DNA of 8,000 bases from Sideroxydans lithotrophicus (GTDB taxonomy: Bacteria > Pseudomonadota > Gammaproteobacteria > Burkholderiales > Sulfuriferulaceae): contig DZDB01000088.1 in the NCBI GenBank assembly GCA_022736605.1, positions 1-8,000 of the forward strand, read 5' to 3'. The notes under the pieces were generated by a model. It searched no databases, was not told the DNA's origin, and worked only from the letters and a program-made list of their open reading frames with translations. Shown in pieces: positions 1 to 6,564 of this stretch (the stretch's first letter is position 1; each line of letters opens with the position of its first letter). Both the position numbers and the translations under genes were made by a program.

Positions 1-1262
1 TGCCAGTGCTGCGCTTCCGCCGGATTGAGCGTGGCGGGAAAGTTGCGCGCACGGTAGCGAAAAAACAGGTCTTCGAGCCGCGCATCTTCAAAATTCGGCG
101 TGGCGCTGGCGAGCTGTTCAGGCGACTGACTCAGCAGGCGATTCAGCAGGCGGCGGTCGTTATTGCCGACGAAGCCGCCATACAGGTCAGCGTCCACGTC
201 GCTGGCCGCCGCTGCCGGGCGCTCGAACACGGCTTGCCAAATCGCACGCATATCCGGCGCGGCGGCGCACAGTGCGGCGTGGCGCTCAACCGCCGCCATG
301 TCCACCCCCCAGTGGGCGGCGCGCTCGGGGCTGAGGGTTTTCAGATTATTGATGACCACCGGCGATTTGTTCAGGTGGATGGTCTTGATCGGCAAACGGC
401 TCACACCTTCTGGCAGCGCATCGGTTTTGGTGAACAGCCGGGTGCGAATGGTGGCGGCGTCGAGGCTGAACAATTCGCTCGGGTCAAACGCCAGATCCCA
501 CACGATCACTTCGTTCTTGTTGGTTGGATGCTGCGCCAGCGGCCAAGCCAGCATCAAACAACCGCGCTCAACCGGCACCTGCCCGGTGATGTGCAAAAAC
601 GGACGCGGCGCGTGCAGGCTGACCTGCTCGGCCACTTTGTCTTTCTTATGCAGACTCAGGCAAAACTCGAACAGGCGCGGCTGCTGCTGGTATACCAAGC
701 GCGCCAGCGCCACGGTGGCACGCACGTCAGACAGCGCATCGTGCGCGGCATCATGCGCCAGGCCGTTGGCGGCACTCAGGTGTTCGAGCTTGAAGCTCAC
801 CCGGCCCTGTTCGTTGGTCGGCCAGACGACGCCATCAGGTCGCAAGGCGTAGGCGGTGCGCAGCAGGTCGAGAATATCCCAGCGCCCGCAGTCGTTCTGC
901 CACTCGCGCGCGTACGGGTCGAGCAGATTGCGCCACAGCAAAAAACGGGTGAATTCGTCGTCGAAACGGATCGTGTTGTAGCCCACGCCGATGGTGCCGG
1001 GCTGGCTGAACGCCTGCTCGATGGTGCGCGCAAACTGGTGCTCGGGCACGCCACGTTGCAGGCACAACTGCGGCGTGATGCCGGTAATCAGGCACGATTG
1101 CGGGTCGGGCAGATAATCCGGTGCAGGCTGGCAATACAGCATCAGCGGCTCGCCAATTTCGTTCAGCTCGGCGTCGGTACGAATCGCGGCAAACTGCGCC
1201 GGACGGTCACTGCGCGCGCTGATGCCAAAGGTTTCGTAGTCGTGCCAGAGGAAGGTGCGCAT
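1..1262 (-). CDS. sbcB: Exodeoxyribonuclease I (3'-5' ssDNA exonuclease), C-terminus cut by left edge
   Basis: Exonuclease I degrades single-stranded DNA from the 3' end and acts in mismatch repair and in trimming recombination ends. Read on the minus strand, 420 codons are open without interruption and run off the left edge; the E. coli enzyme has about 475 residues, so roughly 55 are missing. The N-terminus carries the exonuclease motif WHDYETFG (residues 6-13, acidic D8 and E10). GYNTIRFDDEF (94-104) supplies D101, and AHDALSDV (173-180) supplies H174 and D179. These match the DEDDh metal and catalytic residues of E. coli ExoI (D15, E17, D108, H181, D186) with a constant offset of seven. 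The remainder fits the SH3-like and helical C-terminal domains. The start is the ATG at 1262; a TTG five codons upstream is possible but has no better ribosome site. The Shine-Dalgarno sequence is weak. The gene follows rimO on the same strand, 129 bp away, with a repeat element between them. Confidence 0.96.
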   Translation of the reverse strand, partial: MRTFLWHDYETFGISARSDRPAQFAAIRTDAELNEIGEPLMLYCQPAPDYLPDPQSCLITGITPQLCLQRGVPEHQFARTIEQAFSQPGTIGVGYNTIRFDDEFTRFLLWRNLLDPYAREWQNDCGRWDILDLLRTAYALRPDGVVWPTNEQGRVSFKLEHLSAANGLAHDAAHDALSDVRATVALARLVYQQQPRLFEFCLSLHKKDKVAEQVSLHAPRPFLHITGQVPVERGCLMLAWPLAQHPTNKNEVIVWDLAFDPSELFSLDAATIRTRLFTKTDALPEGVSRLPIKTIHLNKSPVVINNLKTLSPERAAHWGVDMAAVERHAALCAAAPDMRAIWQAVFERPAAAASDVDADLYGGFVGNNDRRLLNRLLSQSPEQLASATPNFEDARLEDLFFRYRARNFPATLNPAEAQHW

Positions 1263-1291
1263 AGGTTTATCGCTCAAGATGCAGTGCTATG

Positions 1292-1383
1292 GACAGGATT
1301 AACAGGATTTTTTCAGGATTCACATGATAAATCCTGGATTCTGTTCGTTCCTGTTAATCCTGAGGAATCGTGTTAATCCTGTC
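1292..1383. repeat. 92 bp imperfect palindrome of CAGGATT/AATCCTG heptamers
   Basis: The rimO-sbcB gap contains three direct copies of CAGGATT (1294-1300, 1303-1309, 1314-1320) followed by three inverted copies AATCCTG (1330-1336, 1356-1362, 1375-1381). The outermost 18 bp, 1292-1309 and 1366-1383, are inverted repeats of each other with a single mismatch (17/18). The centre also holds a small palindrome, AATCCTGGATT (1330-1340). The arrangement could fold into a long cruciform or an RNA hairpin. It starts 9 bp after the rimO stop and ends 29 bp before the sbcB start. The organisation resembles dispersed intergenic palindromic repeats (REP-like), but only one copy lies in this window, so dispersal is inferred. 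It may also end or attenuate rimO transcription, although there is no convincing U-tract on the minus-strand transcript. Confidence 0.75.
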
Positions 1384-1391
1384 TAATCAAA

Positions 1392-2705
1392 TTAAACCAC
1401 CTCGCCCCACAGATCGTGCTCGCCGCTGTCGGTGATGCGCACCTGGGCAAACTCACCCGGCACCAGTCCGGCGCTGTTTTCGATCACCACCACGCCATCG
1501 ATTTCCGGCGCGTCGGCGTAGGAACGCGCAATGGCGCCCTCTTCCTCGATTTCATCCACCAGCACGGTCATCACCTGACCGACGCGTGCGGCCAGACGGT
1601 CGGCGCTGATGTCGGATTGCAATTCCATCAGGCGCGCACGGCGCTCTTCTTTCACTGCTTCCGGCACGTGGCCTTCGAGCGCATTGGCACGCGCGCCTTC
1701 CACAGCGGAATAGGTGAAACAGCCGACGCGGTCGAGCTGCGCTTCTTCAAGAAAATCGAGCAGCATCTGGAAGTCCGCTTCCGTCTCGCCCGGGAAACCG
1801 GCGATAAAGGTACTGCGTATCACCAGTTCAGGGCAGATGGCGCGCCACGCCTTGATGCGCGCCAGCGTGTTCTCGGCAGCCGCTGGCCGTTTCATCGCCT
1901 TGAGCACGCGCGGGCTGGCGTGCTGGAACGGAATGTCGAGATACGGCAGAATCTTGCCCGCCGCCATCATCGGAATGACTTCGTCGACATGCGGATACGG
2001 GTACACGTAATGCAGGCGCACCCACACGCCCAGCTCGGACAGCGCGCCGCACAGTTCGGTCATGCGCGTCCGGAGCGGGCGGCCATTCCAGAACCCGGTA
2101 CGGTATTTCACGTCCACGCCGTAGGCGCTGGTGTCCTGCGAAATCACCAGCAGCTCTTTCACCCCGGCGTTGACCAGATTTTCCGCTTCCTGCATCACGT
2201 CGCCGATCGGGCGGCTGACCAGATCGCCGCGCATGTCGGGGATGATGCAGAAGGTGCAGCGGTGGTTGCAGCCTTCGGAAATTTTCAGATACGCATAATG
2301 ATCCGGCGTCAGGCGCACGCCCTGCGGCGGCACCAGGTCGAGATACGGGTCGTGCGGCTTGGGCAGATGCGCGTGCACCGCCTGCATCACCGCCTCGGTG
2401 GCATGCGGCCCGGTCACCGCCAGCACGCTGGGGTGGGTTTTCTGTACCACGTCACCTTTGGCACCCAGACATCCGGTGACAATGACCTTGCCATTCTCTG
2501 CCAGTGCCTCGCCGATGGCGTCGAGCGATTCTTCCACCGCCGCGTCGATAAACCCGCAGGTATTCACCACCACCAGATCGGCATCGGCATAATTCGGCGC
2601 GATCAGATACCCTTCTGCGCGCAATTCGGTCAAAATACGCTCGGAATCCGAGCTGGCCTTGGGGCAGCCGAGAGATACAAAACCGACTTTCGGGATAGCA
2701 TTCAT
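1392..2705 (-). CDS. rimO: Ribosomal protein S12 methylthiotransferase RimO
   Basis: RimO is a radical-SAM enzyme that adds a methylthio group to the beta carbon of a conserved aspartate of ribosomal protein S12. Numbered from the ATG at 2705 (437 residues; E. coli has 441), the N-terminal methylthiotransferase domain has its three cluster cysteines at C14 (SLGCPK), C50 (NTCGF) and C79 (TGCLG). The radical-SAM CxxxCxxC motif is CNHRCTFC with C146, C150 and C153. The C-terminal part is a TRAM domain ending in DLWGEVV, typical of RimO rather than MiaB, and the whole sequence parallels E. coli RimO. The ATG at 2705 is preferred over an in-frame GTG at 2714 because AAGAG at 2714-2718 sits 8 nt before the ATG and would overlap the GTG. 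The gene is divergent from the small membrane-protein gene, with only 33 bp between starts. Confidence 0.97.
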   Translation of the reverse strand: MNAIPKVGFVSLGCPKASSDSERILTELRAEGYLIAPNYADADLVVVNTCGFIDAAVEESLDAIGEALAENGKVIVTGCLGAKGDVVQKTHPSVLAVTGPHATEAVMQAVHAHLPKPHDPYLDLVPPQGVRLTPDHYAYLKISEGCNHRCTFCIIPDMRGDLVSRPIGDVMQEAENLVNAGVKELLVISQDTSAYGVDVKYRTGFWNGRPLRTRMTELCGALSELGVWVRLHYVYPYPHVDEVIPMMAAGKILPYLDIPFQHASPRVLKAMKRPAAAENTLARIKAWRAICPELVIRSTFIAGFPGETEADFQMLLDFLEEAQLDRVGCFTYSAVEGARANALEGHVPEAVKEERRARLMELQSDISADRLAARVGQVMTVLVDEIEEEGAIARSYADAPEIDGVVVIENSAGLVPGEFAQVRITDSGEHDLWGEVV

Positions 2706-2713
2706 TTGATTCA

Positions 2714-2718
2714 CTCTT
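2714..2718 (-). promoter_or_regulatory. Ribosome binding site that decides the rimO start
   Basis: On the minus strand AAGAG lies 8 nt upstream of the ATG at 2705. The alternative GTG start at 2714 overlaps this motif, so the ATG is the likelier initiation codon and rimO is three codons shorter than the longest open frame. Confidence 0.6.
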
Positions 2719-2738
2719 GGAAATAGACGTCTAACGCC

Positions 2739-2957
2739 ATGTATATCGTACTGTTTGCCTTCGCCTACATCTGGATCATGATGATCGCCACCGCCTCATC
2801 GCTGCTCAAGGGCGTGACTGTGTTCATCCTGGGTGGGCTGATCATGGCGCTGGTGTACTACCTCATGGATACGCCAGGCCGCCTGCGCCGCCGCCGCGCC
2901 ATCGAGGCTGAAGAAGACGCGGCAGCCGCCGCACAGACCCAAGCCACGCCGGATTAG
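2739..2957 (+). CDS. Small two-helix membrane protein of unknown function
   Basis: I do not recognise a named family. The 72-residue product has two hydrophobic stretches, about residues 3-21 and 25-43, separated by a short Ser/Lys turn. These are followed by an arginine-rich stretch (RLRRRR, 48-53) and a charged, alanine-rich tail. By the positive-inside rule both ends would be cytoplasmic, with a tight hairpin in the inner membrane. It is the only plus-strand gene seen here. It starts 33 bp from the divergent rimO start, and its TAG stop (2955-2957) overlaps the TAA stop of the convergent ZIP gene. No good Shine-Dalgarno sequence precedes the ATG; GGAAA at 2719-2723 is too far upstream. Codon composition looks like its neighbours, and no long alternative frame competes over its length. 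The coding call rests on the amphipathic layout and the snug fit between neighbours. Confidence 0.68.
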   Translation: MYIVLFAFAYIWIMMIATASSLLKGVTVFILGGLIMALVYYLMDTPGRLRRRRAIEAEEDAAAAAQTQATPD

Positions 2958-3754
2958 GCGTATTTCCCCACCAGCAGTTCGCTAACCCAGATGGTCGCAA
3001 TGCCCGCCGCAATCAAGCCGGCCTGTTCCAGCGTCGCCGCCAGCCCGACGCGCTTGTGCAAACCGGGGATTAAATCCGCCACCGCAACATAAATCATACT
3101 CGCCGCCGCCAGCGCAAGGAAAACCGGGATCAGGTTTTGCATCGAATGCAGCGCGTAATACGCCAGCACGCCGCCGATCAGCGTCGCGCCGCTGGACAAC
3201 AGGTTGTACGCCAGCGCGCGCGCCTTGCTGTAGCCGGAATGCAGCAGAATCAGAAAATCGCCGACTTCCTGCGGAATCTCGTGGGTGATGATCGCCAGCG
3301 CGGTGATAATGCCCAGTTGCACATCGGCCAGAAATGCCGCCGCAATCAAAATACCATCGACGAAATTGTGAAACGTATCACCGACCAGAATCATCATCCC
3401 GCTACGACCGTGGTCGTTGGCTGGTGCGTGCTGATGGGCGTGGTTGTGTGCAGCCTCAGGCGTGTGCGCTTCGCAGGTTTCGTGGTGACAATGGCGCCAC
3501 AGCACCAGTTTTTCCAGCACAAAAAACCCCATGATGCCGGCCAGCACCGTAGCGGTTATCGTGTGCGCATTACCGGTTTCAAGTGCGTGCGGCAGGATTT
3601 CAAGGAACGCCGCGCCCAGTAGTGCACCAATTGCATAACTCACCAGATGGCCAACCCAATGCGGTTTGGCGGCGTAGGCAAATACCGAGGCGGTTAATAC
3701 GCTCAGTGCACCGCCGAGGAAACTGGCGGCAATGATCCACATCAGGACAGTCAT
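2954..3754 (-). CDS. ZIP-family divalent metal transporter
   Basis: ZIP proteins carry Zn2+ or other divalent metals into the cytoplasm across the inner membrane. The 266-residue product has about eight hydrophobic segments, the usual number. The metal-binding transmembrane motifs are present: HNFVDG (129-134) in helix IV and HEIPQEVGDF (158-167) in helix V. Between helices III and IV lies a histidine-rich loop (about 88-115, with nine His and one Cys), a likely metal sensor or chelator. The HEIPQE form has Gln where classical ZIPs have HNIPEG, and resembles the LIV-1 subgroup, which has HEIPHE. The substrate is therefore probably zinc, but Mn, Fe or Cd cannot be excluded. The start is the ATG at 3754; no clear Shine-Dalgarno sequence precedes it. 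Its stop overlaps that of the convergent small membrane-protein gene by 4 bp. A candidate promoter lies just upstream (3808-3813), so it may be transcribed separately from galE. Confidence 0.92.
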   Translation of the reverse strand: MTVLMWIIAASFLGGALSVLTASVFAYAAKPHWVGHLVSYAIGALLGAAFLEILPHALETGNAHTITATVLAGIMGFFVLEKLVLWRHCHHETCEAHTPEAAHNHAHQHAPANDHGRSGMMILVGDTFHNFVDGILIAAAFLADVQLGIITALAIITHEIPQEVGDFLILLHSGYSKARALAYNLLSSGATLIGGVLAYYALHSMQNLIPVFLALAAASMIYVAVADLIPGLHKRVGLAATLEQAGLIAAGIATIWVSELLVGKYA

Positions 3755-3780
3755 GGCAGGCTATTGATCTACAGGGTGAC

Positions 3781-3799
3781 GCGCAGCACGGCGCTGCGC
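3781..3799. other. GC-rich hairpin between galE and the ZIP gene
   Basis: A perfect 7 bp stem, GCGCAGC paired with GCTGCGC, encloses a 5 nt loop. Neither strand has a T-run after it, so it is not a standard intrinsic terminator. On the minus strand it sits after the galE stop and within the predicted 5' leader of the ZIP gene, very near the expected transcription start. Confidence 0.45.
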
Positions 3800-3807
3800 A
3801 GGCGCGG

Positions 3808-3813
3808 ATTCTA
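3808..3813 (-). promoter_or_regulatory. Candidate -10 box for the ZIP transporter gene
   Basis: Minus-strand TAGAAT, in the context GGTAGAATCC, matches the sigma-70 -10 consensus at five of six positions. It lies about 54 bp upstream of the ZIP start. No good -35 hexamer appears at 16-18 bp: the best partial match (CTGACT, over the end of galE) is 20 bp away. The call therefore rests on the -10 alone. Confidence 0.35.
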
Positions 3814-3831
3814 CCACAGCCGTTTATGCTG

Positions 3832-4854
3832 CTAGTCAGCGTAGCCCATCGGATTGGCCTGTTGCCAACGCCAGGCGTCGGCGCAAATATCGTCCAGGCT
3901 ACGGCGTGTTTGCCAGCCGAGCAATGCCTTGGCCGCCGCCGGGTCGGCCCAGCATTCGGCGATATCGCCTGCGCGCCGCGCGACAATTTCGTGCGCCAGG
4001 GTCTGGTTACTGGCCCGTCCCAGCGCATCGAGCATCTGCAACACCGAATAGCCCTGACCACTGCCCAGATTGACGGTAAACAAGCCGTCGTTTTTCAGCA
4101 GATAATTCAGCGCAGCAACGTGCCCTTCGGCCAGATCCATGACGTGAATGTAGTCACGCACCCCGGTACCGTCCGGCGTCCGCCAGTCGCCACCAAACAC
4201 GCGCAGCTTTTCGCGGCGGCCAATCGCCACCTGGGTAATGTAGGGCATCAGATTATTCGGAATGCCCTGCGGGTCTTCACCGATCAGGCCGCTTTGATGC
4301 GCGCCCACCGGGTTGAAATAGCGCAGCAAGGCGATGCGCCAGGCCGGGTGCGCGCGGTATAAATCACCCAACATTTCCTCGATCATCAGTTTGGAACGAC
4401 CGTAAGGGTTGGTCGCACTGAGCGGGAAATCCTCGCGGATCGGCACGCTGGCCGGATCGCCATAGACCGTGGCCGAAGACGAGAAAATGATGCGGTTGAC
4501 GCCAGCGTTGTGCATCGCCTGTAACAGCGTGACCGTGCCGCTGACGTTGTTGTCGTAATACGCCAGCGGCTGCTCGACCGATTCGCCCACCGCTTTCAAC
4601 CCGGCAAAATGAATCACGGCGGCGATTTCATGCGCTTCGAACAGCCCGGTCAGCAATGCCGCATCGCGGATATCGCCTTCAATGAACTGCGGCCGGGTGC
4701 CCGTAATCTGCTGCACGCGGTCCAAGGATTTCGGACTGCTGTTGCACAGGTTATCGAGTACCAGCGGCGTATAGCCGGCTTCGATCAGGGCTACGCAGGT
4801 GTGCGAGCCGATATAACCGGCGCCGCCGGTGACCAGGATGAGCGATTGGGTCAT
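3832..4854 (-). CDS. galE: UDP-glucose 4-epimerase
   Basis: GalE interconverts UDP-glucose and UDP-galactose in the cytoplasm, using tightly bound NAD+, and supplies galactose for lipopolysaccharide, capsule or exopolysaccharide. The 340-residue product is full length (E. coli has 338). The Rossmann motif is GGAGYIG (10-16). The catalytic Ser/Tyr/Lys set is visible as FSSSATVYG (S126) and NPYGRSK (Y151, K155), equivalent to E. coli S124, Y149 and K153. Other GalE landmarks are LRYFNPVGAH (177-186), GTGVRDYIHVMDLAEGH (229-245) and the C-terminal RRAGDIAECWAD (293-304). The start is the ATG at 4854, preceded by an A-rich purine stretch (AAGAAAG, 4861-4867) 6 nt away. It lies 28 bp downstream of a transglutaminase gene on the same strand and is probably the last gene of that operon, which hints at polysaccharide production rather than galactose catabolism. 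No galK or galT is seen. Confidence 0.96.
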   Translation of the reverse strand: MTQSLILVTGGAGYIGSHTCVALIEAGYTPLVLDNLCNSSPKSLDRVQQITGTRPQFIEGDIRDAALLTGLFEAHEIAAVIHFAGLKAVGESVEQPLAYYDNNVSGTVTLLQAMHNAGVNRIIFSSSATVYGDPASVPIREDFPLSATNPYGRSKLMIEEMLGDLYRAHPAWRIALLRYFNPVGAHQSGLIGEDPQGIPNNLMPYITQVAIGRREKLRVFGGDWRTPDGTGVRDYIHVMDLAEGHVAALNYLLKNDGLFTVNLGSGQGYSVLQMLDALGRASNQTLAHEIVARRAGDIAECWADPAAAKALLGWQTRRSLDDICADAWRWQQANPMGYAD

Positions 4855-4882
4855 GGCATACTTTCTTGATGTGTTAAAAAAC

Positions 4883-5737
4883 TCAGGCCAGCAGATTCAC
4901 CTGCACATTCACCTGCATGATGGGCAACCCCAAGTCCGGACCAATGAAACTGCCAGACACAGGGGGAACGGTTTCCGGGTCGCGCGCCACCGCTACCGCA
5001 ATATGCTGACTGCCGGTGACTTGACCGGTGGTCGGGTCAAATCCCTTCCAGCCGGCACCAGGCAGATACACCTCAGCCCAGGCGTGCGTCGAGGCATTGC
5101 CAACCTCGGTCGCCGGTGCGTGCAGATAGCCACTGACAAAGCGGCTGGCCAGCCCGAGACTGCGGCAAGCTTCAATGAACAGCGTTGCATAATCCCGGCA
5201 CGAGCCACTGCCTTGTACGAGCGTTTGTGCGGGCGACTGCACCCCGGCTTCTTCCCGCACCTGATAGCGCAACTGCCGGTGAATCGCCAGATTCAGCGTC
5301 ATCAACAGGTCAAATGTTTGTCTGCCGAATAAATTCAACTGCTGCAACCAGTCTTTGACCCGGCCTTGATCGTTGCTGAATTTAAGCTGCTGAAACGACG
5401 CCAGATCGGGTTGTTCACCCGCCGCATACTGAAACGGATAGTGCAATGCATAGTCGTCTACCAGGAAGTCAAAAGGCGCATGTTCATAATGCTGAATCAC
5501 CACTTCACTGGCGATAATCAGCTTATTTGAACTGGCCTGAAAGCTGACGACGGCAAGCGAGTTGTCAAATACATCACGCTGCCATTTCACCGTGTTGGCG
5601 GGCGTGATATAGAGGCGCGAAGACTCGATGTGCACATCGTGTCCGGCGCGCGGCCGAATCAGCAAACGATGCGGATTGAACGTCACCGGGGTTGAGAATT
5701 GATATTTTGTCTCGTGCTGAATCCGTAATCTTTGCAT
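4883..5737 (-). CDS. Transglutaminase-like protein with N-terminal beta domain
   Basis: The 284-residue product has the two-part layout of bacterial transglutaminase-like proteins. An N-terminal beta-rich domain (about 1-90, beginning LRIQHETKYQFSTPVTFNPHRL) precedes a transglutaminase core (about 140-240). The papain-like catalytic triad is visible as GSCRDYA (C180), STHAWAEVY (H218) and GFDPTTG (D234). Such enzymes may act as peptidases, amidases or cross-linking enzymes; the substrate cannot be read from sequence. No signal peptide is seen, so it is probably cytoplasmic. The ATG at 5737 shares its A with the TAA of the upstream paralogue (TAATG), which suggests translational coupling; GGGATTAGG lies just before it. 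The C-terminus (MQVNVQVNLLA) contains a 12 bp tandem duplication in the DNA. The related paralogue ends in a similar strand. Known relatives often sit beside alpha-E and ATP-grasp proteins, and neither is present here. Confidence 0.9.
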   Translation of the reverse strand: MQRLRIQHETKYQFSTPVTFNPHRLLIRPRAGHDVHIESSRLYITPANTVKWQRDVFDNSLAVVSFQASSNKLIIASEVVIQHYEHAPFDFLVDDYALHYPFQYAAGEQPDLASFQQLKFSNDQGRVKDWLQQLNLFGRQTFDLLMTLNLAIHRQLRYQVREEAGVQSPAQTLVQGSGSCRDYATLFIEACRSLGLASRFVSGYLHAPATEVGNASTHAWAEVYLPGAGWKGFDPTTGQVTGSQHIAVAVARDPETVPPVSGSFIGPDLGLPIMQVNVQVNLLA

Positions 5738-6552
5738 TAACCTAATCCCGGCGCGGTTTCCAGCAATTCTACGTGAACCGACATTTTTTGAGGATACAAA
5801 CCCGGACCAAACTGGTTGTAGATCGCCACATCGGCGGCATCATGCCCATACGCCACAGTGACCCGCCCACCGATGGCGTGCGGCTGGGTCGCATCAAACG
5901 TGTACCAGCGCCCTCCCACGTAAGCTTCGAACCAGGCATGAAAATCCATCGGCACCAGGCCATACAGATAGCCCACTACCATGCGCGCCGGAATGCACAA
6001 GCCCCGGCACAGCGCGATCCCCACATGCGCCAGGTCACGACACACCCCTTCGCCCTGCTGATTGACCTCTACCGCAGACAGCTGAAACTGGCTGGCATCG
6101 GGATTGAAACGGATATTTTGTCGAATCCAGTGTTCAATCGCGGCCACCTGATCGTAGCCCGGCGCGACGCCCGCCACGATCTGCTGCCCCAGTTCGATGA
6201 AGCGATCCGCCTCGCAATAACGCGACGGCAGAAGGTAGGTCAGCACCGTATCCGGCAGCGCTTGCACCTCCTCGAACGCCGCACCGGTGCCGATATCAAT
6301 ATTACCGTCGGTCAAGATATCCGCCGACGTATGGATAGAAAACTCACCCGGCGGGGCAACCAGCCGCTGGCACAAATTGCCATAATTGTCGGTAAACTCA
6401 ATCGCCTGCAAGCTCGGATTCAGGGTGTACGATTCCCGCGCGACCCATTGATGCAGCCCGCTGCGGGGGCGCAACATCAAAATGAAAGGCGTGACGATGC
6501 TGACCTCAAAAACGATGTCGCATCCGGTGCGTAGCCATACTTTACTGTCCAT
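5737..6552 (-). CDS. Transglutaminase-like protein (second, distinct paralogue)
   Basis: This 271-residue protein is a divergent paralogue of its downstream neighbour. The N-terminal part (about 1-90) is beta-rich, and the transglutaminase core lies around residues 130-225. The catalytic triad is complete: GEGVCRDLAH (C171), MDFHAWFEAYV (H205) and YTFDATQ (D220). The C-terminus (GPGLYPQKMSVHVELLE) matches the layout of the neighbour (GPDLGLPIMQVNVQVNLL). No signal peptide or membrane helix is obvious, though residues 13-28 are hydrophobic. The substrate is unknown; peptidase, amidase or cross-linking activities all occur in this superfamily. The ATG at 6552 is 5 bp from the TAA of the DUF4838 gene, and the AGGTAAGGGAT ribosome-binding stretch overlaps that stop codon. 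Its own stop overlaps the next start by one base. The two paralogues are too different in sequence to be a recent duplication and probably have separate roles. Confidence 0.9.
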   Translation of the reverse strand: MDSKVWLRTGCDIVFEVSIVTPFILMLRPRSGLHQWVARESYTLNPSLQAIEFTDNYGNLCQRLVAPPGEFSIHTSADILTDGNIDIGTGAAFEEVQALPDTVLTYLLPSRYCEADRFIELGQQIVAGVAPGYDQVAAIEHWIRQNIRFNPDASQFQLSAVEVNQQGEGVCRDLAHVGIALCRGLCIPARMVVGYLYGLVPMDFHAWFEAYVGGRWYTFDATQPHAIGGRVTVAYGHDAADVAIYNQFGPGLYPQKMSVHVELLETAPGLG

Positions 6553-6553
6553 A

Positions 6554-6564
6554 TCCCTTACCTG
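6554..6564 (-). promoter_or_regulatory. Ribosome binding site overlapping the upstream stop codon
   Basis: On the minus strand CAGGTAAGGGA precedes the ATG at 6552 and contains the TAA stop (6558-6560) of the DUF4838 gene. The first AGG is 8 nt from the ATG, the second only about 3 nt. The overlap suggests that translation of the two genes is coupled. Confidence 0.45.

Noticed and set aside
6..1376. Long plus-strand open frame (456 codons)
   Set aside because: It lies antisense to exonuclease I, whose catalytic motifs are complete. Its product is Arg/Gln/His-rich with no recognisable domain, typical of an antisense shadow in GC-rich coding DNA.
1292..1383. CRISPR-like array
   Set aside because: The repeated unit is only 7 bp, copies occur in both orientations and spacing is irregular; no cas gene is near.
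1416..2726. Long plus-strand open frame (436 codons)
   Set aside because: It is antisense to rimO over almost its full length. The product is His/Arg-rich without motifs, and rimO is certain.
2724..2733. Perfect palindrome TAGACGTCTA in the rimO/small-gene divergent gap, considered as an operator
   Set aside because: A 10 bp palindrome is expected several times by chance in 8 kb, and no second half-site or promoter geometry supports it.
4876..4881. T6 run on the minus strand after a transglutaminase stop, considered as a terminator
   Set aside because: No stable GC stem precedes it, and galE begins 28 bp downstream on the same strand.
5773..6534. Plus-strand open frame of 253 codons
   Set aside because: It is the antisense shadow of a transglutaminase gene with an intact catalytic triad, and has no credible domain.
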